The position numbers and the translations under genes are program-made. The notes under the pieces are model-generated. The model saw nothing but the letters and a program-made list of their open reading frames with translations, made no database searches and was not told the origin of the DNA. A stretch of 64,000 bases of DNA from Thiofaba sp039822285 (lineage in GTDB: Bacteria > Pseudomonadota > Gammaproteobacteria > Halothiobacillales > Halothiobacillaceae): NCBI RefSeq assembly GCF_039822285.1, contig NZ_JBAJEY010000002.1, forward strand, positions 372,001 to 436,000, given 5' to 3'. Of the stretch, positions 8,069 to 15,371 are shown piece by piece. Position 1 is the stretch's first letter; each line of letters begins with the position of its first letter.

Positions 8069-9427
8069 TTACTCGACGCGCTCGCCGTGCAGGGCGGTGT
8101 CGAGGCCTTCGCGTTCCTGCTCCTCGCTGACGCGCAGGCCCATGACCATGTCGATCACCTTGAGGATGACGAAGGTCAGTACCGCGACGTAGACGACGGT
8201 GATGGCGACACCCACAATCTGGGTCATGACCTGGCCCATGCCGCCGGCCACGCCGCCGATGGACTCGACGGCGAAGAAGCCGGTCAGGATGGCGCCGACG
8301 ATGCCGGCCACGCCATGCACGCCGAAGGCATCCAGCGAATCGTCATAGCCGAGCATGCGCTTGAGGCTCGTGGCTCCCCAGAAGGCCGCTACCCCACCGA
8401 TCAGGCCGATGATCAGGGCGCCGACCGGGCCGACGAAGCCGGCGGCCGGGGTGACGGCCACAAGGCCCGCCACCGCGCCGGAGACGATGCCCAAAAGGCT
8501 CGGCTTGCCCTTGGCCAGCCACTCGGCAAACATCCAGGCGAGCGCGGCACCCGAGGTGGCGACCATGGTGGCGAGCATCGCCATGCCGGCACGGCCATCG
8601 GCGGCGACGGCGGAGCCGGCGTTGAAGCCGAACCAGCCCACCCACAGCAGGGCACCGCCGATCAGGGTCAGCACCAGGTTGTGCGGTGCCATCGGCTCCT
8701 TGCCGTAGCCCAGGCGCTTGCCCAGCATGATGGCGGCGACCAGTCCCGCCACGCCGGCATTGATGTGCACCACGGTACCGCCCGCGAAGTCGAGCACGCC
8801 CATGTCCCAGAAGAAGCCGCCCACGCCGCTCCACACCATGTGGGCGATTGGCACGTAGACCAGGAACAGCCAGGCGGTGATGAACACCAAGAGGCTGGAA
8901 AACTTCATCCGCTCGGCCACGGCACCGGTGATCAGCGCGGCGGTGATGATGGCGAAGGTCATCTGGAAGACGACGAACACGGATTCGGGGATGACCCCGG
9001 TCAGGCTGTCCTTCCCGATCCCGGCGAGGAAGGCCTTGTTCAGGGTGCCGATGAAGGAGTTGAGATTGGTGACCCCCTCCTCCATGCCGGTGGTGTCGAA
9101 GGCCAGCGAGTAGCCGAACAGCATCCACAGCACACCGACGAGGCCGGTGATGGCGAAGCTCTGCATCAGCGTGCCGAGCACGTTCTTCTTGCGCACCATG
9201 CCGCCATAAAACAGCGCCACGCCAGGGATGGTCATCATCAGCACCAGCACGGTGGAGGTCAGCATCCACGCGGTGGCGCCGGAGTCCAAGGTGGGGGCCG
9301 CCTCGGCGGCGGCCGTCACCGTCTCGGTGACCACCTCGACCGCGGGGGCGGCCTCTTCGGCCAGGGCCAGCGACCCGGTGGCGAGGGTACCGAGCATGAG
9401 CATCGATTTGAGAAGCATCGGATTCAT
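8069..9427 (-). CDS. amtB: Ammonium transporter, paralogue 2 (with signal peptide)
   Basis: A 452-residue ammonium channel. The first 23 residues form a signal peptide ending in ALAEE, followed by an acidic/alanine-rich periplasmic stretch to about residue 50, then the channel helices with IPGVALFYGGMVR. Pore histidines appear in VVHINAGVAGL and GVHGVAGIVGAI. It is directly downstream of glnK (12 bases), the usual arrangement for a channel gated by its PII protein, and shares the sigma-54 promoter upstream of the porin gene. Confidence 0.96.
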   Translation of the reverse strand: MNPMLLKSMLMLGTLATGSLALAEEAAPAVEVVTETVTAAAEAAPTLDSGATAWMLTSTVLVLMMTIPGVALFYGGMVRKKNVLGTLMQSFAITGLVGVLWMLFGYSLAFDTTGMEEGVTNLNSFIGTLNKAFLAGIGKDSLTGVIPESVFVVFQMTFAIITAALITGAVAERMKFSSLLVFITAWLFLVYVPIAHMVWSGVGGFFWDMGVLDFAGGTVVHINAGVAGLVAAIMLGKRLGYGKEPMAPHNLVLTLIGGALLWVGWFGFNAGSAVAADGRAGMAMLATMVATSGAALAWMFAEWLAKGKPSLLGIVSGAVAGLVAVTPAAGFVGPVGALIIGLIGGVAAFWGATSLKRMLGYDDSLDAFGVHGVAGIVGAILTGFFAVESIGGVAGGMGQVMTQIVGVAITVVYVAVLTFVILKVIDMVMGLRVSEEQEREGLDTALHGERVE

Positions 9428-9439
9428 CGTGCGCCCTCC

Positions 9440-9778
9440 TTACAGTGCGCTAGGGCCGGTCTCGCCGGTACGGATGCGGATGGCCTGCTCGATGGGGGAG
9501 ACGAAGATCTTGCCGTCGCCGATCTTGCCGGTCTTGGCCGCGCGGGTGATGGCCTCGATCACCGTGTCGACCAGCGGATCGTCCACGACCATGTCCAGCT
9601 TGATCTTGGGCAGGAAGTCCACGACGTATTCCGCGCCGCGGTACAGTTCGGTGTGACCCTTCTGGCGGCCGAAGCCTTTCACTTCGGACACGGTCAGGCC
9701 CTGGACCCCCACCTCGGCGAGGCTCTCGCGAACCTCGTCGAGCTTGAAGGGTTTGATGATGGCGGTGATGAGTTTCAT
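9440..9778 (-). CDS. glnK: PII signal protein GlnK
   Basis: Trimeric nitrogen sensor of 112 residues that blocks AmtB when nitrogen is ample. The start at ATG 9778 is set by a GGAGG ribosome site and by the invariant opening MKLITAIIKPFKLDEVR. The uridylylated tyrosine is in the T-loop HTELYRGAEY (Tyr51 region). The C-terminal signature GKIGDGKIFV is present. It lies 13 bases from the porin gene and 12 bases from amtB. Confidence 0.97.
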   Translation of the reverse strand: MKLITAIIKPFKLDEVRESLAEVGVQGLTVSEVKGFGRQKGHTELYRGAEYVVDFLPKIKLDMVVDDPLVDTVIEAITRAAKTGKIGDGKIFVSPIEQAIRIRTGETGPSAL

Positions 9779-9791
9779 CTCGTCCCTCCGA

Positions 9792-10583
9792 TCAGAACGA
9801 CTTGAGGAAGGACAGATAGACGCGGCCGTCCGCGACATCCTTGCCTGCCCAAGTGTAGGCAGCCTTGTCGGCATTGGTGTCCGAGTAGGCCAGGGTCACG
9901 ACGCCAAAGCCGACATCCTTGGTCACGCCCACCTTCCAGTCGGTGTAGGACGCCAGGTCGTTGTCCTTGACGCTCTGGTAGCCGACATGGCCGATCACGC
10001 CCCAGCCGTCGCCCAGGTCGTAGGTGGCGGAGAGGTCGGCGTAGTAGCTGCCGCGGGTCTTGGCGAAGAGGTCGGTTTCTGAGCCCCAGCCTACGAAGTG
10101 GTCGGACACCACGTAGTTGACTTTGGCGGTGAGGATCCCGTAGCTGAGGCCGGCATAGACCTCGGTGGTGTCGGGCGTCGGGCCGGCGGCCTGGGCCGTC
10201 TCCGTGCGATCACCGGGATAGTAATAGGTGATTACGCCTACATCGAAGCCAAGATCCTTGGTGATGGAGCCCTTAAAGCCACCGTACAGGTCAATCTCCA
10301 TGCTGTTGCTTTCTTTCAGGCCGAGTGCACTCACCCATTCGACGTTGGAGCCCCAGGTGCCCACGTAGAAGCCGCTTTCATGGGCGAAATCGAAACCGCC
10401 CTGGATGGCCGGCTTGTGCTGGGTTTGCGAAATGCCGCGGAAGAGGTAATCGCTGGTCAGGCCGATGTTGGCGCTCAGGGTGTAAGGGGACTTGGCCTCC
10501 TCGGCCATGGCGGGGGCGTGGGCGGCGGCGAGGCCCAGGGTCATCAGAACACCGGCAGTGACTTTTTTCATGGAAACGTGCAT
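9792..10583 (-). CDS. TorF-family putative outer-membrane porin
   Basis: A 263-residue precursor with a signal peptide (cut after about residue 27, in AMAEEAK) and a beta-barrel-type remainder with alternating polar/aromatic strands, ending in a phenylalanine. The segment SDYLFRGISQTQ is the hallmark of this family. The ATG at 10583 has an AAGAGGA site. As first gene of the operon with glnK and amtB, it probably lets ammonium or other small nitrogen compounds cross the outer membrane; that substrate is inferred from context. Confidence 0.88.
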   Translation of the reverse strand: MHVSMKKVTAGVLMTLGLAAAHAPAMAEEAKSPYTLSANIGLTSDYLFRGISQTQHKPAIQGGFDFAHESGFYVGTWGSNVEWVSALGLKESNSMEIDLYGGFKGSITKDLGFDVGVITYYYPGDRTETAQAAGPTPDTTEVYAGLSYGILTAKVNYVVSDHFVGWGSETDLFAKTRGSYYADLSATYDLGDGWGVIGHVGYQSVKDNDLASYTDWKVGVTKDVGFGVVTLAYSDTNADKAAYTWAGKDVADGRVYLSFLKSF

Positions 10584-10635
10584 GGAAGCATCCTCTTGGT
10601 ATGGGGCGGTTGTTGCAGGATCGCAGGAAGTCTCT

Positions 10636-10652
10636 AGCAGGAGCAGTGCCAA
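10636..10652 (-). promoter_or_regulatory. Sigma-54 promoter of the porin-glnK-amtB operon
   Basis: The minus strand reads TTGGCACTGCTCCTGCT, with GG and GC ten bases apart. It lies 53 bases upstream of the porin start and 70 bases downstream of an NtrC-type site. Confidence 0.85.
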
Positions 10653-10722
10653 TTTGATATTGGCTTGAAAATCAATGTCTTGTTGAATGGTCTGGGCCCT
10701 TGCCAAGGGCGCGGAGGCGTGG

Positions 10723-10739
10723 TGCACCAATATGGTGCG
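10723..10739. promoter_or_regulatory. NtrC binding site
   Basis: TGCACCAATATGGTGCG matches the NtrC consensus TGCACC-N5-GGTGCA at 11 of 12 defined bases. Its distance upstream of the sigma-54 promoter is normal for an enhancer site. No ntrB/ntrC genes lie in the window. Confidence 0.85.
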
Positions 10740-10782
10740 CAGCGGTGCCCAGTTAAGAGGCGTTCACGAGCGGACTCCTGGG

Positions 10783-10953
10783 CTAGCAGGCCGTTGAAAA
10801 AAAGGGTTTCAACGGCCTGCTAAGGCAAGCCATGGAAGGCTTGCACGAAGATCAATCACGTTAAGTGATTGATCTTCGCAGCCCGTCGCGGACATGCGCC
10901 GCGACGAGGCGAGTTGAAAAAGGGCAGGAAGCCCTTTTTCAACACCCTGCTAG
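10783..10953. repeat. 171-bp element of five consecutive hairpins with terminal inverted repeats
   Basis: Five near-perfect stems follow one another with almost no spacer: 10784-10822 (16 bp), 10825-10844 (7 bp), 10846-10878 (14 bp), 10884-10906 (8 bp) and 10913-10943 (13 bp). The outer ends CTAGCAGG and CCTGCTAG are inverted copies, and the similarity extends through GTTGAAAAA. The two inner right-hand hairpins recur at 59915-59975. It contains no open frame and looks like a MITE/REP-type element. It fills most of the gap between the glnK promoter region and ubiK. Confidence 0.85.
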
Positions 10954-10984
10954 ACTTGGTCCGGTCAGACAATGAGGTGCCCCC

Positions 10985-11245
10985 ATGCTCGACCCTAAAC
11001 AACTGGATGATTTCGCCCGCCGCCTGGGCGAGGCCCTGCCTGCCGGCCTGACCGAGCTGCGCGCCGACCTCGAAAAGACCGCGCGCCTCGGATTGCAGCA
11101 GATGCTGGAGAAAATGGATCTGGTCACGCGCGAGGAATTCGAGGTGCAGAAGGCCGTGCTGGAGCGCACCCGCGCCAGGCTCGAGGCGCTCGAGCACCGC
11201 GTGGCCGCGCTGGAGGCCGCGGCCCACGGGGCCGACCGGGAGTAA
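10985..11245 (+). CDS. ubiK: Ubiquinone biosynthesis accessory factor UbiK
   Basis: An 86-residue protein of the BMFP (YqiC) family that helps assemble the ubiquinone-synthesis complex at the membrane. The N-terminal half begins with LDPKQLDDFARRL, is amphipathic and binds lipid in homologues. The C-terminal third (about residues 48-80) is a trimeric coiled coil with heptads of Leu, Val and Ala. The ATG has a GAGGTG site 6 bases upstream. It precedes comM on the same strand, a common gammaproteobacterial neighbourhood. Confidence 0.92.
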   Translation: MLDPKQLDDFARRLGEALPAGLTELRADLEKTARLGLQQMLEKMDLVTREEFEVQKAVLERTRARLEALEHRVAALEAAAHGADRE

Positions 11246-11268
11246 GCTAGGGAAAACGATGAGCACGA

Positions 11269-11298
11269 GATTCTCCCCTCCCCCACCAGGGGGGAGGG
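11269..11298. repeat. Short GC-rich palindromic repeat
   Basis: CTCCCCTCCCCCA followed by a complementary GGGGGGAGGG arm between ubiK and comM. It belongs to the dispersed CTCCCC/GGGGAG family also seen at 28.2, 34.0, 44.8, 45.4 and 52.1-52.2 kb. Confidence 0.7.
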
Positions 11299-11353
11299 AA
11301 CGAGCCACAATCAAGGTTGCATCGTTTCCCAAAAAGAGCCCAGGAGGGGCACC

Positions 11354-12841
11354 ATGTCTTTGGCCATCACCTACGCCCGTGCCCAGGTCGGTATCGAGGC
11401 CCCGCTGGTCAGCGTGGAGACCCATGTCGCCAACGGACTGCCCAGCTTCGCCCTGGTCGGCCTGCCGGAGGCTGCGGTGCGCGAAAGCCGCGAGCGGGTG
11501 CGCGCCGCCCTCTTGACCTGCGGCTACGAAATGCCGCCGCGCCGCATCACCGTCAACCTCGCGCCCGCCGACCTGCCCAAGGAGGGCGGCCGCTTCGACC
11601 TGGCCATGGCCCTCGGTCTGCTGGCCGCCACGGGGCAGCTCGCGCCGGATCGCTTCGCGCCCTACGAATTCCTGGGGGAGCTGGCCCTCAGCGGTGCACT
11701 GCGCCCGGTGCCCGGCGTGCTCCCGGCGGCCATGCGTGCGCGGGATGCCGGGCGCGCGCTGATCCTGCCGCATGGGAATGTCGCCGAGGCTGCGCGGGTG
11801 TCGGGGGGGCAGATCTTCGGTGCGGGGCATCTGCGCGAGGTGGTGGCCCACCTGCTCGGGGCCGAGCCCCTGAGCCCGGCGTCGCCGGGCTCAGGGGGCG
11901 GCGTGCCGGCCGTGCCCGACCTGCGCGACGTGCGTGGTCAGCACCGCGCCAGGCGTGCGCTGGAGATCGCCGCCGCCGGCGGGCATAACCTGCTGATGAT
12001 CGGTCCGCCCGGGGCGGGCAAGAGCATGCTGGCGCACCGGCTGGCGGGCATCCTTCCCGCCATGGGGGAGGAGGAGGCCCTGGAGAGCGCCGCCATCTGG
12101 TCGGTCAGCAGCCAGGGCTTCGATGAGGCGCGCTGGGGCGTGCGCCCCTTCCGCGCCCCGCACCACACCGCCTCCGGCATCGCCCTGATCGGCGGCGGCT
12201 CGAGCCCGCGCCCGGGCGAGATCTCCCTCGCCCATCACGGCGTGCTGTTCCTGGACGAGCTGCCCGAGTTCGACCGGCGCGCGCTGGAGGTGCTGCGCGA
12301 GCCCATGGAGACCGGGCGCATCGTCATCTCCCGCGCCGCGCGCCAGGTCGAATTCCCGGCCGCCTTCCAACTGATCGCGGCCATGAACCCGAGCCCCAAG
12401 GGCGATGATTCCGACCCGGAGGCCGGGCGCCGCTACCGGGCGCGCCTGTCCGGCCCGCTGCTCGACCGCATCGACCTCCAGCTCGAAGTCCCCCCTGTGG
12501 CGCGGGAACACCTGCGACTGGACACTCCGCCGGACGGCGAGCCGAGCGCGGTGGTGCGCCAGCGGGTGGAGCAGGCCCGCGCGGTGCAGCGGGCCCGCTC
12601 GGGCCGGCCGAATGCGCGTCTGGGGGCAGCGGAGCTGGCTTGCCATGCCCGGCTCGGCGTCAAGGAGGCCGAGTTGCTGGAGCAGGCGATGGAGCGGCTC
12701 GGCCTCTCCGTGCGCGGGCGCGACAAGGTGCTGCGCGTGGCGCGCACCATTGCCGACCTGGCCGGCAGCGAGTCGATCCGCGCCGAGCATCTGGCCGAGG
12801 CGATCGGCTACCGCGACCTGGCGCGCTACGGCTTCGGCTGA
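11354..12841 (+). CDS. comM: YifB-family Mg-chelatase-like AAA ATPase ComM
   Basis: Hexameric branch-migration helicase used in natural transformation. The N-terminal ChlI-like domain (about 1-170) contains NLAPADLPKEGGRFDLA. The AAA core carries Walker A GPPGAGKSM near residue 217 and Walker B VLFLDELPEF near 298, and the C-terminal Mg-chelatase helical domain ends at residue 495. Length is typical. A strong AGGAGGGG site precedes the ATG. Presence of comM fits natural competence but does not prove it. Confidence 0.96.
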   Translation: MSLAITYARAQVGIEAPLVSVETHVANGLPSFALVGLPEAAVRESRERVRAALLTCGYEMPPRRITVNLAPADLPKEGGRFDLAMALGLLAATGQLAPDRFAPYEFLGELALSGALRPVPGVLPAAMRARDAGRALILPHGNVAEAARVSGGQIFGAGHLREVVAHLLGAEPLSPASPGSGGGVPAVPDLRDVRGQHRARRALEIAAAGGHNLLMIGPPGAGKSMLAHRLAGILPAMGEEEALESAAIWSVSSQGFDEARWGVRPFRAPHHTASGIALIGGGSSPRPGEISLAHHGVLFLDELPEFDRRALEVLREPMETGRIVISRAARQVEFPAAFQLIAAMNPSPKGDDSDPEAGRRYRARLSGPLLDRIDLQLEVPPVAREHLRLDTPPDGEPSAVVRQRVEQARAVQRARSGRPNARLGAAELACHARLGVKEAELLEQAMERLGLSVRGRDKVLRVARTIADLAGSESIRAEHLAEAIGYRDLARYGFG

Positions 12842-12978
12842 CTCCGCATCGCCCAAGGGGCCTCCGGGTTGAATGCCTGCGGCGCATGGCGCGGCTCTTG
12901 CTTGAAGGAGAGGCCACCCTTCATGGAGTAGCGAGCCATGCCCCATCTCACCCCTTGCATGCGCCAGAGGGGTGCACC

Positions 12979-13761
12979 ATGACCCAGGTGCACCGTTTCT
13001 GGCCATTGCTGACCGGCACCCACCGTTACGACAAGAGCCTGTCGACCCGTGGGCGGGGCCAGGGCGTCATGATTGAGGCGCCGATCCTCGCCTATCTGAT
13101 CGAGACCGCAAACGGCCGCATCCTCTACGACGTGGGCTGCGACTACGCCAAGATTGCTGATCCGGTGCAGCGGGCGCGGCATTACGAGGGGCTGGACTTT
13201 CCCTTCGGCCCGCCGGTAATGACCGAGGAGCAGCGCCTGCCGAACCGGCTGGCGCGCCTTGGCCTGACGCCGCTGGATGTCGACCTGGTGCTCGTCGGCC
13301 ATCTGCACTTCGACCACGCCGGCGGGCTGTGCGAGTTCTGCCACAGCGAGATCCATGTGCATGCCCGCGAGCTGGAGGCTGCCCGCGCCGGCGCGGATGG
13401 GGCCTATTTCGCCGAGGACTTCGCTGGCGACTACCGTTGGCGCGTCGCGCAGGGCGAGTACGACCTGCTGCCGGGCGTGCGCGCGATCGAGTCGCCCGGC
13501 CACACCGCCGGCCACATGTCGCTGCTGGTCGAGCTGCCCAAGGGGCCGCCCATCCTGCTGGCGGGTGATGCCGCCGACCTGCGTGAGAACATCGAGGACG
13601 AGGTGGCGCCCGGACTGTGCTGGCAGGAGCGCGAGGACCTGGCCCTTGCGAGCATCCGCAAGCTCAAGTCCTTGGCGCGCGAGGCGGGCGCGCAGCTCTG
13701 GCCCAACCACGACATGGCCTTCTTCCGTGCGTGCCGGCCGTTCCCGGAGCCGTACGCATGA
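12979..13761 (+). CDS. Metallo-beta-lactamase-fold hydrolase, AHL-lactonase-like
   Basis: A 260-residue cytosolic hydrolase with the dinuclear zinc motif HLHFDHAGG (near residue 107), a histidine in SPGHTAGH, an aspartate in LLAGDAAD and a final histidine in WPNHDM. This pattern and length fit the N-acyl homoserine lactonase (AttM/AiiB) group, though other lactones or thioesters are possible. A GAGGGG site precedes ATG 12979. It overlaps the next gene by 4 bases (ATGA), so the two are translationally coupled. Confidence 0.85.
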   Translation: MTQVHRFWPLLTGTHRYDKSLSTRGRGQGVMIEAPILAYLIETANGRILYDVGCDYAKIADPVQRARHYEGLDFPFGPPVMTEEQRLPNRLARLGLTPLDVDLVLVGHLHFDHAGGLCEFCHSEIHVHARELEAARAGADGAYFAEDFAGDYRWRVAQGEYDLLPGVRAIESPGHTAGHMSLLVELPKGPPILLAGDAADLRENIEDEVAPGLCWQEREDLALASIRKLKSLAREAGAQLWPNHDMAFFRACRPFPEPYA

Positions 13762-14399
13762 CGCCGCGCGTTCCTCAGCGCTTCGTCGGCCTCTGGCACC
13801 GTCGGCTGCTTGAAACCCCTGCGGTGCGCGACACTTCGACCGAGGTCTTTTGGCTGCAGACCCCAACCCTCTACGTCGACCTGCGCGTGCCCCTGGGGCG
13901 GCAGGCCCCGTGCGAAGGGTTTGCCGGGAGGCTGACGGTGGACGGTGATGTCCTGACCTGGCAGCGCTGGCTGGACCTCTCGCCGCCATCCCCCTGGCCG
14001 GACGTGGGCACCATGCACGGGGAGGGCGACCTGCTGGAGGAGTTCGGCGTGTACCAGCCCTACCGCGAGGTGTGGCAACGCGTGGCCCACGGAGGGGACA
14101 GCCTTGCCCTGGTCTGGGAAGGCGAGGGGGCGGGCCGGGGGATCTGGGTCATGCTCGGGCGCTATTTCATGTGGGCCCTGTTCCGCCACGAGGGCCTATC
14201 GCTCCACCGGGAGATCAGCTACGGGCTGCGCGGGGAGGAGGGCGGCGCATGGACCATCCTCCGTTCGAGCGAGGCCGCCCTGGTCGGGACCTCGCTGGCC
14301 GATCGCTACCACATCAGCATGCCGAAGGCGGCGCTGGGGGATTGCCTCCTTTGCGACCGGGGCACGGGCCAGCGGATGCGCTGGCGGCCCCATGCATGA
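13758..14399 (+). CDS. Conserved hypothetical protein, 213 residues
   Basis: I do not recognise a characterised family with confidence. The protein is soluble, with no signal peptide or membrane helix, and rich in tryptophan and glycine. Segments such as VFWLQTP near residue 31 and DVGTMHGEGDLLEEFG near 82 suggest a two-lobed beta-barrel (lipocalin-like) fold, perhaps related to HRI1-type proteins; that is a weak impression. Its start is fixed by the ATGA overlap with the lactonase-like gene, implying a shared pathway, and an EamA transporter follows 33 bases later. Confidence 0.7.
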   Translation: MTPRVPQRFVGLWHRRLLETPAVRDTSTEVFWLQTPTLYVDLRVPLGRQAPCEGFAGRLTVDGDVLTWQRWLDLSPPSPWPDVGTMHGEGDLLEEFGVYQPYREVWQRVAHGGDSLALVWEGEGAGRGIWVMLGRYFMWALFRHEGLSLHREISYGLRGEEGGAWTILRSSEAALVGTSLADRYHISMPKAALGDCLLCDRGTGQRMRWRPHA

Positions 14400-14432
14400 T
14401 TGCCCTCAACGAGCACAGCACAGGACGGATGT

Positions 14433-15311
14433 ATGACCTTGCCGACGAGCGCCCCGCTCATCGCCCTGCTCCTGGCCGCCATCCTGTGGGGGCTGAGCTG
14501 GATACCGCTCAAGCACTTCGCCGCGTATGACGTGCACGGCGTGTCGCTCAACCTGGTCGCCTATGGCGGCCTGGCCCTCCTCTTCCTGCCCCTCCTGTGG
14601 CGGCAGCGAGCGGCCTGGCGCGGTCAGGGGCTGACCCTGCTGGGCATCGCCCTGCTCGGCGGTTACGCCAATTTCGCCTTCACCACAGGGATGGCCCTCG
14701 GTGAGGTGGTGCGGGTGATGGTGCTGTTCTACCTCGTCCCGGTGTGGGGCGTGCTGGGCGGGCGTCTGTTCCTGGGCGAGGTGATCGATCGGCCGCGCCT
14801 GCTCGGGGTGGTGTTGGCCCTGACCGGGGCGCTGCTGATCCTCGGTGGACCGGCGGTCCTGCAGGGTGAGGTGTCCTGGCTGGACCTGCTGGCCATCAGC
14901 TGCGGCCTGGCCTTCGCCGGCAACAACATCGTATTCCGCGCGCGGCCTCAGCTGCCGATGGGAAGCAAGCTTGCGGCCATGTTCCTGGGCTGCGCGGCCA
15001 TGGCCGCCGCAGGGCTGGAGGCCGGCGTTCAGGACTGGCCCGCGGCTCCCGCGGCGATCTGGGGCGGGGTGCTGCTGTTCGGCTTTGGCTGGGTGCTGCT
15101 CGCCACCCTTGGCACGCAGTGGGGGGTGACCCATATGGAGGCCGGACGCGCGGCCATCCTCATCATCCTCGAACTGGTGGTGGCGGTGGTGTCCGCCATG
15201 CTGCTCGGCGGGGAGCGGATGAGCCCTCTGGAGCTGGCCGGCGGCGCGCTCATCCTTGGCGCGGCCCTGCTGGAGGGTTGGCGCGAGGGGAAGCGGCCGG
15301 TGGCAGGCTGA
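14433..15311 (+). CDS. EamA/DMT-family transporter
   Basis: Inner-membrane protein of 292 residues with ten predicted helices in two EamA repeats (about 10-140 and 150-285). The opening helix has the family motif LLAAILWGLSWIPLKHF. Such proteins export amino acids or metabolites; the substrate is unknown here. ATG 14433 follows an AGGA site. An in-frame TTG at 14400 would add 11 residues and is less likely. It is the third gene after the lactonase-like hydrolase and converges on the glutamine-synthetase-like gene. Confidence 0.88.
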   Translation: MTLPTSAPLIALLLAAILWGLSWIPLKHFAAYDVHGVSLNLVAYGGLALLFLPLLWRQRAAWRGQGLTLLGIALLGGYANFAFTTGMALGEVVRVMVLFYLVPVWGVLGGRLFLGEVIDRPRLLGVVLALTGALLILGGPAVLQGEVSWLDLLAISCGLAFAGNNIVFRARPQLPMGSKLAAMFLGCAAMAAAGLEAGVQDWPAAPAAIWGGVLLFGFGWVLLATLGTQWGVTHMEAGRAAILIILELVVAVVSAMLLGGERMSPLELAGGALILGAALLEGWREGKRPVAG

Positions 15312-15316
15312 GCGAA

Positions 15317-15345
15317 GAAATAAAGAACGGGGCTCGTGGCCCCGT
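15317..15345 (-). terminator. Terminator of the guanidine-transport operon
   Basis: On the minus strand ACGGGGC (15345-15339) pairs with GCCCCGT (15333-15327) around a 5-base loop, followed by TTCTTTATTTC. It lies 27 bases after the stop of the ligase gene. The plus strand has no T tract after the stem. Confidence 0.8.
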
Positions 15346-15371
15346 CCTCAGGTCCCTGTCGTTCGCCCTGC

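Noticed and set aside
10783..10953. Reading the hairpins as ordinary terminators
   Set aside because: Neither adjacent gene ends here (the porin gene is read away and ubiK starts after them), stems lack proper T tracts, and five consecutive stems exceed any terminator arrangement.
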